Source: Luteimonas marina (GTDB taxonomy: Bacteria > Pseudomonadota > Gammaproteobacteria > Xanthomonadales > Xanthomonadaceae). Taken from it: a stretch of DNA of 64,000 nt. The notes under the pieces are model-generated. The model was not told the DNA's origin. It worked only from the letters and a program-made list of their open reading frames with translations, and ran no database searches. The stretch covers positions 248,001 through 312,000 of the forward strand of contig NZ_VOHK01000001.1 of assembly GCF_007859325.1 (NCBI RefSeq), written 5' to 3'. Below, piece by piece: positions 8,407 to 19,517 of this stretch. Positions within the stretch are counted from its first letter, which is position 1, and every line of letters starts with the position of its first letter. The position numbers and the translations under genes are program-made.

Positions 8407-9774
8407 TCAGTCTTCCGCACGTCGCTTCGTCGCGTCATCGATCGCCTCCACCCGCAGTTGCAATTGGCCGTCGACGAGGCGCGCCGACACCGGATCGCCC
8501 GCGGCGACATCGCGCGTGCTGCGCACGACGCGGCCGTCGTCGCGCTGCAGGATGCTGTAGCCGCGTCCGATCGTCGCCAGCGGGCTGACCGCCTCCAGCG
8601 AGCGCGCAAGCCCGCGCAGGTGCAGGGCGTCGCGCTGCAGGCGTCGAGCGATCGCCGCCTGCGGGCGCGGGCGCAGGACTGCGAGGCGCTCGTGCAGGGC
8701 CTGCAGCCGGCGCTGCGGGCGCGTGGCCTGGAGGACGGCATGCGCGTGGCGCAGGGTGGCGGCGTGCTGCTGCAGACGCAGTTGCCAGGCCGAGCGCAGG
8801 CGCCTCAGCGCGTCGTCGCGGCGTTGTGCGTAGGCCTGCAGCCGCGCCTGCGGGCGCAGCGCGTTCAGGCGCAGGGCGGCGCGGTCGCTGCGCTGCGCGA
8901 GCTGGCGCAGGTGGTTGGCCTGCAGCGCGGACAGGCGGCGCTGCAGGCCCGCAAGCCGGGTCGACAGGTCGCGCCCGTCCGGCACCAGCAGTTCGGCCGC
9001 GGCCGACGGCGTCGGCGCGCGCAGGTCGGCGGCGAAGTCGGACAGGCTGAAGTCGGTCTCGTGGCCGATCGCCGATACCACCGGCACCGGTGAGGCGGCG
9101 ATGGTCCGCGCCAGCGTCTCGTCGTTGAAGGCCCACAGGTCTTCCAGCGAACCGCCGCCGCGCGCGAGCAGGATCGTGTCGTAGCGGCCGCTGTCGCCGG
9201 CGCGTCGCAGCATCGCCGTGATCTGCGCGGCGGCCGCCTCGCCCTGCACCGGCACCGGCAGGATCTCGACCTCGACCAGCGGGAAGCGGCGCGACAGCAC
9301 GCTCAGCACGTCGCGCACCGCGGCGCCCGAGGGCGAGGTGATGACGGCGAGCCGGCGCACGTAATCCGGCAGCGAACGCTTGCGCGCGGCATCGAACACG
9401 CCCTCGGCCTGCAGCTTGGCCTTGAGCTGCTCGAACGCGCGGCGCAGCGCGCCTTCGCCGGCTTCCTCCAGCGAGTCGAGGATCAGCTGGTAGTCGCCGC
9501 GCGCCTCGTACAGCGTCAGGCGTCCGCGCGCGAGTACCTTCATGCCTTCGCGCGGCTGGAACCCCAGCCACTGGCTCTTGGGCTTGAACAGTGCGCAGCG
9601 CACCTGCGCGCGCGCGTCCTTCAGGGTGAAGTAGAGGTGGCCCGAGGCCGGGCGCGAGACGTTGCCCAGCTCGCCCTCGACGAACACCAGCGGGAAGGTG
9701 TCTTCCAGCAGGCTGCGGGCCAGCGTGTTCAGCTGGCTGGGCGTCAGGATTTCGCCGGTGACTGCGTCGGTCAT
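8407..9774 (-). CDS. xseA: Exodeoxyribonuclease VII large subunit
   Basis: XseA, 455 aa, is the catalytic subunit of the exonuclease that degrades single-stranded DNA to oligonucleotides. The N-terminal OB-fold ([23 protein letters not shown]) is followed by the catalytic core ([58 protein letters not shown]). A long Arg/Leu/Gln-rich coiled coil follows and then the terminal segment RGYSIL. The length is normal. xseB is not in the window. Confidence 0.97.
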   Translation of the reverse strand: MTDAVTGEILTPSQLNTLARSLLEDTFPLVFVEGELGNVSRPASGHLYFTLKDARAQVRCALFKPKSQWLGFQPREGMKVLARGRLTLYEARGDYQLILDSLEEAGEGALRRAFEQLKAKLQAEGVFDAARKRSLPDYVRRLAVITSPSGAAVRDVLSVLSRRFPLVEVEILPVPVQGEAAAAQITAMLRRAGDSGRYDTILLARGGGSLEDLWAFNDETLARTIAASPVPVVSAIGHETDFSLSDFAADLRAPTPSAAAELLVPDGRDLSTRLAGLQRRLSALQANHLRQLAQRSDRAALRLNALRPQARLQAYAQRRDDALRRLRSAWQLRLQQHAATLRHAHAVLQATRPQRRLQALHERLAVLRPRPQAAIARRLQRDALHLRGLARSLEAVSPLATIGRGYSILQRDDGRVVRSTRDVAAGDPVSARLVDGQLQLRVEAIDDATKRRAED

Positions 9775-9810
9775 GGCGGGCAGGATAGCCGTCGCGGCGT
9801 CACGGGCCCA

Positions 9811-10116
9811 TCACGCCGCGCTGCCGGTCCCGGCGTCGCGCCAGTGGACGACGAGTTCGCCCGCGCGCGCCATGCGCTGCAGATGGCTCTCGACGACGCC
9901 CTGGAAGCGTTCGACGGTCGCCGCGTCGGCGGCCTCGACCCGCACGTGCAGCTGGCGATCGTCCGCGCGAAGCCAGGCCGTGGTGGTGGCGTCGAACGGG
10001 ACGGTCGCGCTGGCGTCATCGAAGGTCACCGCCAGCTTGTGCGCCCAGTGGGTGCACAGGCGCTTGATCAGTCGGGAGGCTTCGGGGGTTTCGATGTCGG
10101 CGGTGGTGGCGGGCAT
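9811..10116 (-). CDS. DUF2218-like small protein
   Basis: The 101-residue protein (MPATTADIETPEASRLIKRLCTHWAHK...) fits the small DUF2218 group: a conserved start with RLCTHWAHK, an acidic middle and a terminal RFQGVVESHLQRMA...HW. Function is unknown. The frame is open to 10209 but that extension is the translation of a palindromic repeat, so the start at 10116 is used. It lies 36 bp upstream of xseA on the same strand. Confidence 0.75.
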   Translation of the reverse strand: MPATTADIETPEASRLIKRLCTHWAHKLAVTFDDASATVPFDATTTAWLRADDRQLHVRVEAADAATVERFQGVVESHLQRMARAGELVVHWRDAGTGSAA

Positions 10117-10145
10117 GGGGCACTTCGATTGTGATCGGACTTGTT

Positions 10146-10237
10146 CGTCATCCCGGCGAAAGCCGGGATCCATTTTGATTCTCGGCTCAACGGGAACAGC
10201 AACAGCCAAATGGATCCCGGCTTTCGCCGGGATGACG
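10146..10237. repeat. Paired inverted repeat, family A (92 bp)
   Basis: Two copies of a palindromic arm (CGTCATCCCGGCGAAAGCCG... and its reverse complement) flank a ~40-bp variable centre. The same arms recur at 51947-52038 (also 92 bp) and 61372-61464 (93 bp). The arm resembles the neisserial dRS3 repeat and REP elements. It separates the divergent DUF2218-like gene and ispG. Confidence 0.9.
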
Positions 10238-10413
10238 ACCGGGGCGGGATGATGGCCGGGGACGGGTAAGATCGGGTGGGGAAAGGAAGCGGCCCATTCT
10301 GGCGATGGCGCGGGGGCTCCGGGCGCGCGCGATCGAAACGGACCGTTGCAGGCCGTTCAGCGGGAGCGCGGCCGTGCGGGCGGGCGTCACCGGTTCGCGG
10401 GTAAAATGCCGCC

Positions 10414-11692
<1,279 letters not shown>

Positions 11693-11700
<8 letters not shown>

Positions 11701-12376
11701 GGCCGGCTGGCGGCGTGACGCCGTCGATGCCTGCGGCAGCCTCGCGCGCCGGCACGGCTGGAAGCTGGTCCTGCTGTTCATCGGCGTGCTGCTGCCGATG
11801 TGGGCGTTCATGGAGCTGGCCGACGAGGTGCACGAGGCCGAGGCGATTCCATTCGACGAGCCGATCCTGCTGTTCGCGCGCGCGATGGCGGGCGAGGGCT
11901 TCGATCGCGTGTTCCTGTTCTTCTCGCAGATCGGCTACGCGCGGGGCGTGGTGCCGGTCGACGTCGGCCTGGTGCTGGTCGCGCTGGCGCTGCGGCGCTG
12001 GCGCGAGGGCCTGTTCGCGGCGGTGGCGACCGGTGGCTCGGGGCTGCTCAACATCGCCACCAAGCAACTGTTCGCGCGCGAGCGCCCGGGCCTGTGGGAA
12101 TCGATCGCGCCGGAGACCAGCTACAGCTTCCCCAGCGGCCACGCGATGGGTTCGATGACCCTGGCCCTGGTGCTGGTGCTGCTGGCGTGGCCGACGCGTG
12201 CGCGCGGGTGGGTGGTCGCGGCGATGACGGTGTTCGTGCCGATGGTGGGACTGTCGCGGGTGTACCTCGGCGTGCATTACCCGTCCGACATCCTCGCAGG
12301 ATGGGCGGCGGCGTCGATCTGGACGGTGGGCGCGTGGCTGCTGGTGATGCGGGACGGGGCGCGGCCGGCAGGGTAG
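11693..12376 (+). CDS. PAP2-family membrane phosphatase
   Basis: The 227-residue integral membrane protein carries the three PAP2 signature motifs in order: [21 protein letters not shown] and [16 protein letters not shown]. It has about five to six membrane helices. Such enzymes remove phosphate from lipid substrates such as phosphatidate or undecaprenyl diphosphate; here the substrate is not determined. The overlap with ispG (ATG at 11693 inside the ispG end) suggests coupling. Since ispG makes isoprenoid precursor, an undecaprenyl or isoprenyl phosphate substrate is a reasonable guess only. Confidence 0.9.
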
Positions 12377-12402
12377 GGGCCACGGCCTTGCCGTTCCCTC
12401 TC

Positions 12403-12529
12403 CGTCATCCCCGCGAAGGCGGGGATCCAGCGTCTTTGCCGCAGAGGCCGCAGAGACGGCTGTGGCAAGACGGGCACCATTTGAGGTTGCCGAGAAAGAC
12501 GCTGGGTCCCCGCCTTTGCGGGGATGACG
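12403..12529. repeat. Paired inverted repeat, family A variant (127 bp)
   Basis: Arms CGTCATCCCCGCGAAGGCGG... and the inverse flank a ~70-bp centre. It lies between convergent genes and could terminate both. Sister copies are at 23747, 59042 and a single arm at 16270. Confidence 0.9.
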
Positions 12530-12564
12530 GTTCTTTGCACTTCGGGGGCGCGACGAATTCCTGT

Positions 12565-13461
12565 TCAGGGCGCCACGCAGACCCGGTCGCGCCCCTCGTG
12601 CTTGGCGCGGTACAGCGCGGCGTCGGCGGCGGCCAGCAGCGCGGAGCGGTTGCCTTCGGGCACCGCGAGCGAGGCGACGCCGACGCTGACGGTGATCCGC
12701 CGCGGCGATCCGCCCGGCGCGAAGCGGGCGTCCGCGATCGCGGCGCGCAGGCGCTCGGCGAAGGACTTCGCCGCCTCGGCATCGCATTCGGGCAGCAGCA
12801 CCGCGAACTCCTCGCCGCCGATGCGCGAGGCGATGTCGTCGCCGCGCACGTGCTCGCGGACGATCGCCGCGATCAGGCGCAGCACCTCATCGCCTGCGAT
12901 GTGGCCGAAGGTGTCGTTGACCGGCTTGAACAGGTCGACGTCGACGATGCACAGGGCGAGGTTGCGCCGGTGGCGCAGGGCGCGCGCGATCTCCTTGTCG
13001 AGCATCTCCATGAAGTGGCGGCGGTTGTACAGCTCGGTCAGCGCGTCGTGCGTGGCGAGCTGGTAGATCTCCTCGTGGTAGCGCGCCTCGACGCTGGTCT
13101 GGCCGATGAACTTGAGGATGCTTTCCCCGACCACGACGTGGTCGCCGTCGGCCAGCGTCGCGTCCTCGATCGGCGCATCGTTGAGCCGCGTGCGGTTGGT
13201 CGCGCCGAGGTCGAGGATGCGGTAGGCGTCGCCGTCGAGCCAGATGCGGCAGTGCTCGCGCGAGACGCTCTTGTGGGCGATGACCAGGTCGGCTTCCTGC
13301 GAGCGTCCGACCAGCACCGGCGCGGCGCCGATGTCGGCGCGGCGGCCGAGGCCTTCGCCGTGGATCACCACCACGCAGGCCGAACGCGGGCCGGGACGCA
13401 GCGGCCCGCCGCTGAGCAGGGTGCGCTGGGTGATGCCGGATGGATCGTCGGGCGTGGACAT
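12565..13461 (-). CDS. FHA-GGDEF diguanylate cyclase
   Basis: This 298-residue protein joins an N-terminal forkhead-associated domain (residues ~25-115: VLVGRSQEADLVI, KSVSREHCRIW, LGATNRTRLND) to a C-terminal GGDEF domain (THDALTELYNRRHF, IGGEEFAVLLPE). The GGEEF motif is intact and an RGDD inhibitory site lies five residues before it. It is therefore probably an active, product-inhibited c-di-GMP synthase that is recruited or switched by a phosphothreonine partner. The start MSTPDDP at 13461 is chosen over a longer open frame. It is divergent, 85 bp apart, from a Ser/Thr kinase that could provide that phosphothreonine. Confidence 0.92.
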   Translation of the reverse strand: MSTPDDPSGITQRTLLSGGPLRPGPRSACVVVIHGEGLGRRADIGAAPVLVGRSQEADLVIAHKSVSREHCRIWLDGDAYRILDLGATNRTRLNDAPIEDATLADGDHVVVGESILKFIGQTSVEARYHEEIYQLATHDALTELYNRRHFMEMLDKEIARALRHRRNLALCIVDVDLFKPVNDTFGHIAGDEVLRLIAAIVREHVRGDDIASRIGGEEFAVLLPECDAEAAKSFAERLRAAIADARFAPGGSPRRITVSVGVASLAVPEGNRSALLAAADAALYRAKHEGRDRVCVAP

Positions 13462-13546
13462 GGCAACCGATGAGTGTACCCGGTCACCGAAGCGGTGAGC
13501 CGTTTCCGCTAGGATGGCCGGCGCGACGTGGCCGACGGGGGGCGCC

Positions 13547-16255
13547 ATGACGATGCCGATCGATCACCAGGATCCGGACAGCACCGAGCTGCTGTCCACG
13601 CGTTCGCCGGGCGCATCGCCTGCGAACGGCGCGGCCTTGCCCGCCGGCACGCGGCTGGGCCGCTACCGCGTCGAGTCGCTGCTTGGCCGCGGCGGCATGG
13701 GCGAGGTGTACCGCGCGCAGCAGCTCGAACCGGTGCGGCGCACGGTCGCGCTCAAGCTGCTGCGCGCGCGGACGCTGGATGCGCGGCGCAAGGCCCATTT
13801 CGAGATCGAGCGCCAGGTGCTGGCGCAGATGCGGCATCCGGCGATCGCGCAGATCTACGACGCCGACACCACCGAGGACGGGCACCCGTTCTTCGCGATG
13901 GAATTCATCGACGGGCAGACGATCACCCGCTACTGCGAGGACAACGCGCTGCCGCTCGCGCGCCGCATCGAACTGTTCGTCCAGGCCTGCGAAGGCGTGC
14001 AGCACGCGCACCAGAAGGGCGTGATCCATCGCGACCTCAAGCCGGGCAACCTGCTGGTGGAGGAGGTGGACGGCCGCGCGCTGCCGAAGATCATCGACTT
14101 CGGCATCGCCACCGCGTCGACTCTGGCCGGCACGCACGAGGTCGCGGGCACGCCGGACTACATGAGCCCGGAGCAGGCCGCCGGCGACCAGTCGCTGGTC
14201 GACACGCGCAGCGACGTGTACTCGCTGGGCGTGGTCCTGTGCGAATTGCTGACCGGACAGCGGCCGAAGCTCGCCGGTGAAACCGTCACTGCGGACAGCC
14301 GCACCCTGCGTCGCCCGTCCGAACAACTGGACACCCTGCCGCCGGGCGAAGCGGACCGCGTCGCCGGCCGGCAGGGCCAACCGCTGGCGGCGATGCGGCG
14401 CGTGTTGCGCGGCGAGCTGGACTGGGTGGTGCTGAAGGCCATGCAGCACGACCGCGCCGACCGCTACCCGTCGGCTGCGGCGCTGGCCGACGACCTGCGC
14501 CGCTTCCTCGACGGCCGCACGGTGCTCGCCGTGCCCGCGTCGCGGCGCTACGCGTGGCGCAAGTTCGCACGCCGGCATCGCGCCGGACTGGCGGCGGCGG
14601 CGGTCGCGCTGGCGGCGCTGGTCGGCGGGCTGGCGCTGTCGCTGCACGGGCTGATGCAGGCGCGCGAGCAGCGCCGGGTGGCCGAGCAGCGCAGCAGTGA
14701 ATTGAAGAAGGTCGTGGATTTCCAGCAGTCGATGCTCGAATCACTGGACATGCAGGTGCTCGGCGCGCGCATGGGCGAGGCACTGGAGCAGCAGGTGGGC
14801 GCCGCCGCGCCGGACCAGGGCGACGACTTCCGCGCCCTGCTGGCCCGCGCCGACACCACCGACATCGCGCGCGGACTGGTCGACTACGGCCTGCTGTCGG
14901 GCGCGGAGGCGGCGTTGGACCGCGATTTCGCCGACGATCCGCAGCTGGCCGCCGAACTGCGCGAATCGGTGGCGCGCGTGCAGTCGGTGCTCGGGCTGGA
15001 CGCGAAGGCGGCGCGGACCTTCGCCAGCGTCGCCGACTACCGCGGCGCGGCGCTCGGCGAAGCCGCGCCCGAAACCCTGCGCGCGCGCCGGGCGCAGGTC
15101 GGCGCGCTGGTGGCCTCGGCCGAGTACGACGCCGCCGAAGCGGCGCTGCGGCGCAGCCTGCCGGAGCTGACACGACTGCCGGCGAACGATCCGACCCGGG
15201 TCGGGCTGGAGTTGGCGCAGGCCGAGATCGTGTACGCGCGCGGCGACCTGCAGGCCGCGCGCGCGACGCGCCAGTCGCTGCTGGATGGACTGCTCGAACG
15301 ATACGGCGAGGACGATCCGGCCGTGGCCTCCGCGCGCGGCGCGCTGGCGGCGTCGCAGCGGCAGATGGGCGAATTCGACGCCGCCGCCGGCAACCAGGAG
15401 AAGGTGGTCGCGTCGCGCCTGCGACAGCTCGGCCCGCGGCACGACGACACCCTGGACGCGCAGCGCAACCTCGCGGTGCTGCGCATGCAGTCCGGGCGCA
15501 GGTCCGAGGCGGTGCAGCTGCAGGAACAGGTGGCGCAGGCCACGGTGGCCCGCTACGGCAACGAACACCCGCGCAGCCTGGCCGCGCGCGCCACCCTGGG
15601 CACGATGTACGCCGACGCCCACCAGGCCGAAAAAGCGCTCCCGCTGCTGCAGTCCGTGCTGGAAGCGCGCGAACGCGTGCTCGGCCGTGAGCACCCCGAG
15701 ACCGTCCGCACCCGCCTCAACCTGGCGACCACGCACGCACGACTGGACGACTTTGCGGGCGCGCTGCCGCTGGAGCAGCAGGTGATCGAAACGCGCAGCC
15801 GGCGGCTGGGCGAACGCCATCCCGATACGCTGTCGATCGTCGTCAACCACGCCAGCACGCTGCGCTGGGCGGGACGCTACGGGGAAGCGCTGGAGCTGCT
15901 GCAGGACGCGGCCCCGCAGGTGCTCGAGACGCTGGGAGAGAGGCACCCGCTGCATCGGGCGGTGCTGTCGATACGCGCGGACACCCTGGTCAGGAGCGGT
16001 CGCCATGCGGAAGGCCTCGCCACGTTCCGCGAGGCGGTGGAGGTGCGCCAGCGCGTGCTCGGCGAGCGGCACCACGAAACGCTGCGAACGGTCTGGGAAC
16101 TGGTCGAGGCCTGCCGGCAGGCCGGCCGGGACGGCGAGGCCGAGCGCTGGTGGCAGAGTGACCTCGCGCCACTGCTGGCCGCGGACCCCGACACCCTGGA
16201 CGAACCGCTCGCCAACCTGGCCGGCGCGATCCGTTCGCGCACGGAAGCCCGCTGA
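13547..16255 (+). CDS. Ser/Thr protein kinase with TM helix and TPR_10/12 repeats
   Basis: The 902-residue protein has a Hanks-type kinase domain at ~38-330, with the glycine loop LLGRGGMGEVY, VALKLL Lys, HRDLKPGNLLV, DFG and the SPEQAAG activation-loop end. One membrane helix follows at ~345-370 (GLAAAAVALAALVGGLALSLHGL). The C-terminal half (~500-890) holds at least six kinesin-light-chain-type TPRs marked by H-P/D-x-T-L (REHPETVRTRLNLA, ERHPDTLSIVVNHA). The kinase is cytoplasmic and the TPR region probably periplasmic, so it may sense protein partners outside. ATG 13547 has a good ggggggcgcc site. Confidence 0.93.
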   Translation: MTMPIDHQDPDSTELLSTRSPGASPANGAALPAGTRLGRYRVESLLGRGGMGEVYRAQQLEPVRRTVALKLLRARTLDARRKAHFEIERQVLAQMRHPAIAQIYDADTTEDGHPFFAMEFIDGQTITRYCEDNALPLARRIELFVQACEGVQHAHQKGVIHRDLKPGNLLVEEVDGRALPKIIDFGIATASTLAGTHEVAGTPDYMSPEQAAGDQSLVDTRSDVYSLGVVLCELLTGQRPKLAGETVTADSRTLRRPSEQLDTLPPGEADRVAGRQGQPLAAMRRVLRGELDWVVLKAMQHDRADRYPSAAALADDLRRFLDGRTVLAVPASRRYAWRKFARRHRAGLAAAAVALAALVGGLALSLHGLMQAREQRRVAEQRSSELKKVVDFQQSMLESLDMQVLGARMGEALEQQVGAAAPDQGDDFRALLARADTTDIARGLVDYGLLSGAEAALDRDFADDPQLAAELRESVARVQSVLGLDAKAARTFASVADYRGAALGEAAPETLRARRAQVGALVASAEYDAAEAALRRSLPELTRLPANDPTRVGLELAQAEIVYARGDLQAARATRQSLLDGLLERYGEDDPAVASARGALAASQRQMGEFDAAAGNQEKVVASRLRQLGPRHDDTLDAQRNLAVLRMQSGRRSEAVQLQEQVAQATVARYGNEHPRSLAARATLGTMYADAHQAEKALPLLQSVLEARERVLGREHPETVRTRLNLATTHARLDDFAGALPLEQQVIETRSRRLGERHPDTLSIVVNHASTLRWAGRYGEALELLQDAAPQVLETLGERHPLHRAVLSIRADTLVRSGRHAEGLATFREAVEVRQRVLGERHHETLRTVWELVEACRQAGRDGEAERWWQSDLAPLLAADPDTLDEPLANLAGAIRSRTEAR

Positions 16256-16269
16256 GGTTTACCGCGCTC

Positions 16270-16300
16270 CGTCATCCCCGCGAAGGCGGGGACCCAGTGT
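16270..16300. repeat. Single arm of repeat family A
   Basis: One arm (CGTCATCCCCGCGAAGGCGG then GGACCCAGTG) without a partner follows the kinase gene. It may still serve as a hairpin terminator. Confidence 0.8.
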
Positions 16301-16348
16301 ATTCACTCTTCTCCCAAATGAGCAGGCAACCCCGGGACAAAAAAGCCT

Positions 16349-16424
16349 GTCATTTCGACCGCAGGGAGAAATCTTCCTTTCCCCTGCGCCGGAGACGAGA
16401 TTTCTCCCTGCGGTCGAAATGACA
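16349..16424. repeat. Paired inverted repeat, family B (76 bp)
   Basis: The arm TGTCATTTCGACCGCAGGGA with GAAATCT is repeated inverted at 16399-16424 around a short centre. A second copy of the family is at 45917-46043. Confidence 0.9.
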
Positions 16425-16459
16425 TGGTTTGCTTCCTGCGCTCGCGAGAAAGGGCATGC

Positions 16460-16483
16460 GTCGGGGGCGTAGCCCCGACCTAC
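16460..16483. repeat. Family E palindrome
   Basis: GTCGGGGGCGTAGCCCCGAC followed by CTAC; same core as at 4333 and 50344-50416. It lies just beyond the 3' end of the leftward DMT transporter gene. Confidence 0.75.
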
Positions 16484-16489
16484 GGACCG

Positions 16490-17419
16490 CTATTCGCCCG
16501 GCTTGGCCGCCTCCAGCGGCGCCTGCGTCGCCGCGCGCCGCTGCAGCGTCGCCTCGCGGTGCGCGATGTAGCCGTTGGCGCCGAGCACGATCGCGGCGCC
16601 GAGCATGGTCCAGGCGTCGATCGTCTCGCCGAACAGCCACCAGCCCAGCGCCACCAGCACGGGCAACTGCACGAAGCTGATCGGCTGCAGCGCCGAGACT
16701 TCGCCGAGCGCGATCGCCCGCGTCCACAGCAATTGGCCGAAGGTACCCATCACGCCGGTCGCGACCAGCCACAGCCAGGCGGTCGGGCCAGGCCAGGTCC
16801 ACTGGAACAGCGCCGGCAGCAGCGACATCGGCACCCAGAACGCGTAGGTGTAGAACACGACCGTGTCCGGCGCGTCGAAGCGCGAGAGCTGCTTGATCTG
16901 GATCGCGACGATGCCCGCGAACAGCGCGCCCATCAGGGCCACGATCATGCCCGGCGTGAAGCCGGTGCCCGGCCGCAGGATCACCAGCACGCCGGCGAAG
17001 CCCGCCGCCACCGCCATCCAGCGACGGATGCGCACCTTCTCGCCCAGCCACAGCACCGCGCCGATGGTGACGAACAGCGGCGTGGCGTAAGACAGCGACA
17101 CCGCCTGCGCCAGCGGCAGGTGGCCCACGGCCCAGAAGCCGCACAGCATCGAGGCCAGGCCGATGGTCGTGCGCACGAAGTAGCGCCCGAGGTGGCGCGT
17201 GCGCGGCAGGGCGGCGCCGCGGCGCAGGATCAGCGGCAGCAGCGCGGCCAGGCCGAAGAGGTTGCGGAAGAAGGCGATCTCGGTGGTCGGGATCGTGGCG
17301 GTGGCGAAGCGGATGGCCAGCGCCATCATCGCGAACGACAGCGTGCTACCCAGCATCAGCAGCGCGGCGCGGCCGTACACGGAGGTCGGCCATCGCAGTG
17401 GCGTCGCCCCGCTCACCAT
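16490..17419 (-). CDS. EamA/DMT-family transporter
   Basis: The 309-residue protein has about ten hydrophobic helices arranged as two EamA repeats (first half from LLMLGSTLSFAMMALAIRFA; second half from GMIVALMGALFAGIVAIQIKQL). Members export or import small metabolites; the substrate is unknown. The ATG at 17419 overlaps the last codons of murB by 7 bp, so it is probably translated with murB. A long open frame upstream of this start is the antisense/offset shadow of murB. Confidence 0.9.
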   Translation of the reverse strand: MVSGATPLRWPTSVYGRAALLMLGSTLSFAMMALAIRFATATIPTTEIAFFRNLFGLAALLPLILRRGAALPRTRHLGRYFVRTTIGLASMLCGFWAVGHLPLAQAVSLSYATPLFVTIGAVLWLGEKVRIRRWMAVAAGFAGVLVILRPGTGFTPGMIVALMGALFAGIVAIQIKQLSRFDAPDTVVFYTYAFWVPMSLLPALFQWTWPGPTAWLWLVATGVMGTFGQLLWTRAIALGEVSALQPISFVQLPVLVALGWWLFGETIDAWTMLGAAIVLGANGYIAHREATLQRRAATQAPLEAAKPGE

Positions 17420-18453
17420 CGTTCGCCGACGATCCGCGGCTCCGGCTCGAGTGCCACGCCGAAGCGCTCCCGCACCGAAGCGGCGATCCGCCGCGCCAGC
17501 GCCAGCAGCTGCGCGCCGGTGGCCCCGCCGTGGTTGACCAGGACCAGCGCGTGCTGCGCCGACACGCCGGCATCGCCGTCGCGATGGCCCTTCCAGCCGC
17601 AGGCGTCGATCAGCCAGGCCGCCGAGAGCTTGCGGGTGGCCTCGTCGCCGGTGTGGAACTGCGGCAGCTGCGGATGTGCGCTGGCGAGCGCATCGGCCCG
17701 GGCGGTCGCCACGATCGGATTCTTGAAGAAGCTGCCGGCGTTGCCGATCGCGGCCGGGTCGGGCAGCTTGCGGCGGCGGATGGTGCACACGGCCTCGAAG
17801 ACCTGCATCGGCGTCGGCGACTCGATGCCGTCCGCCGCCAGCGCCTCGCGCACGCCGGCATAGTCGATGCGCACCGCGGCTTCGCGCGGCAGGCGGAACT
17901 CGACCGCGGTGACGATGAAGCGGTCGGTTTCGCGCTTGAACAGGCTGTCGCGGTAGGCAAAGGCGCAATCCGCACGCGCGAGCCGCAGGCGGTCGCCGCT
18001 GGCCGGCTCGAAGGCTTCGACGAGGTGGACGAACTCCTGCACTTCGACGCCGTAGGCGCCGATGTTCTGGATCGGCGCCGCGCCGACCGTGCCCGGGATC
18101 AGCGCGAGGTTCTCCAGGCCCGACAGGCCCTGGTCGAGCGTCCAGCGCACGAAGGCGTGCCAGTGGGCGCCGGCGTCGGCGCGGACGATCGCGTGCGTGC
18201 CGTCGTCCGCGGTGATGCGCATGCCGGCGGCCTGCAGCGACAGCACCACGCCGGCCGGATCGCCCGCGAACAGCAGGTTGCTGCCGCCGCCGAGCACCAG
18301 CGGCGGAAGGCCTGCGGGCACGTGCCGCGCGAAGACTTCGGCGAGGCCGGAGGCATCGTCGACTTCGACCAGCACCGGCGCGCGTGCGGCCACCCCGAAG
18401 GTGTTGCGCGCGCGCAGGTCGGCGTCACGGGACACGCGGCAGGCGACGCTCAT
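17413..18453 (-). CDS. murB: UDP-N-acetylenolpyruvoylglucosamine reductase
   Basis: MurB, 346 aa, is the FAD/NADPH enzyme completing UDP-MurNAc. FAD-binding motifs LVLGGGSNLLFAGD and ENLALIPGTVGAAPIQNIGAYGVE are present, as is the catalytic-Ser segment GNAGSFFKNP. The long Tyr-loop/insert (IDYAGVREAL) and C-terminal Glu region (EPEPRIVGERW) identify the type I E. coli-like form. It begins 7 bp after the pyrD stop on the same strand. Confidence 0.97.
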   Translation of the reverse strand: MSVACRVSRDADLRARNTFGVAARAPVLVEVDDASGLAEVFARHVPAGLPPLVLGGGSNLLFAGDPAGVVLSLQAAGMRITADDGTHAIVRADAGAHWHAFVRWTLDQGLSGLENLALIPGTVGAAPIQNIGAYGVEVQEFVHLVEAFEPASGDRLRLARADCAFAYRDSLFKRETDRFIVTAVEFRLPREAAVRIDYAGVREALAADGIESPTPMQVFEAVCTIRRRKLPDPAAIGNAGSFFKNPIVATARADALASAHPQLPQFHTGDEATRKLSAAWLIDACGWKGHRDGDAGVSAQHALVLVNHGGATGAQLLALARRIAASVRERFGVALEPEPRIVGERW

Positions 18454-18460
18454 CAGATGC

Positions 18461-19516
18461 TCACAGGCTCGGCAGGTTGCCCCGGCTCGGCGCTTCCTTG
18501 CGCCGGCGGATGGCTTCCACGCATTCCCCGATCAGGCTCGGCCCGCGGTAGATCAGGCCGGTGTAGACCTGCACCAGCGAGGCGCCGGCCGCCATCTTCT
18601 TCACCGCGTCGGCGCCGGAGAGGATGCCGCCGACGCCCACCAGCGGGATCGCCTCGGGCATGCGCGTGCGCAGCATCCGCAGCACCGCGGTGGACTTGTT
18701 CATCAGCGGCTCGCCGGACAGGCCGCCGGTCTCGCGCGAGCTCGGATCGTCCTGCACGCTGATGCGCGAGACCGTGGTGTTGGTGGCGATCACGCCGTCG
18801 ACCTGCAGGTCGCTCAGCACGCGCGCGGCGGCGTGCACGTCGTCGTCGGACAGGTCCGGCGCGATCTTGACCAGCATCGGCACGCGCTTGCCGTGTTTCG
18901 CGCCCAGCCGCTCCTGCGCCTCGCGCAGCGTGCCGACCAGGCGCCGCAGCGCCTGCTCCTCCTGCAGTTCGCGCAGGCCGGCGGTGTTGGGCGAGGAGAT
19001 GTTGACCGTCACGTAGTCCGCCAGCGGGTAGACGCGCTCCAGGCAGTGCAGGTAGTCGCGGTCGGCAGATTCGTTGGGCGTGTCCTTGTTCTTGCCGATG
19101 TTGATGCCGAGCGGGCCGGTGCGCCTGTGTGCGCGCCCGACGTTGGCCACCAGCGCGTCGACGCCCTCGTTGTTGAAACCGAGCCGGTTGATCAGCGCGC
19201 GATGGCGCGGCAGCCGGAACATGCGCGGCTGCGGGTTGCCCGGCTGCGCGCGCGGGGTGACCGTGCCGATCTCGACGAAGCCGAAGCCGAGCGCGAACAG
19301 GGCATCGACGTGGGCGCCGTTCTTGTCGAGGCCGGCGGCGAGACCGACGGGGTTGGGGAAGGTCAGCCCGAGGACTCGGGTCGGGAACGGCTGGGCCCGA
19401 CCGCCCAGCAGGGGCACCAGGCCGAGGCGCCGGACGGCATCGAGCGAGCGCAGTCCGAGCGCGTGCGCCCGCTCGGCTTCCAGCGCGAACAGCAGGGGGC
19501 GTGCGAGGCCGTACAT
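18461..19516 (-). CDS. pyrD: Dihydroorotate dehydrogenase (quinone)
   Basis: This is a class 2 DHODH, 351 aa, membrane-associated through its N-terminal helices ([20 protein letters not shown]). It oxidises dihydroorotate to orotate with quinone. Signatures are [54 protein letters not shown] (catalytic Ser) and IATNTTVSR. The start at 19516 is one base from the preceding gene's stop. Confidence 0.97.
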   Translation of the reverse strand: MYGLARPLLFALEAERAHALGLRSLDAVRRLGLVPLLGGRAQPFPTRVLGLTFPNPVGLAAGLDKNGAHVDALFALGFGFVEIGTVTPRAQPGNPQPRMFRLPRHRALINRLGFNNEGVDALVANVGRAHRRTGPLGINIGKNKDTPNESADRDYLHCLERVYPLADYVTVNISSPNTAGLRELQEEQALRRLVGTLREAQERLGAKHGKRVPMLVKIAPDLSDDDVHAAARVLSDLQVDGVIATNTTVSRISVQDDPSSRETGGLSGEPLMNKSTAVLRMLRTRMPEAIPLVGVGGILSGADAVKKMAAGASLVQVYTGLIYRGPSLIGECVEAIRRRKEAPSRGNLPSL

Positions 19517-19517
19517 C

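Noticed and set aside
5107-9093. A 1328-codon open frame on the plus strand
   Set aside because: It is antisense to three clear genes (ALDH, ALS, xseA); its His/Arg/Ala/Gly-rich content is the usual high-GC shadow.
16270-16483. Insertion sequence between the kinase gene and the DMT gene
   Set aside because: Only short palindromes of three families are present; there is no transposase frame.
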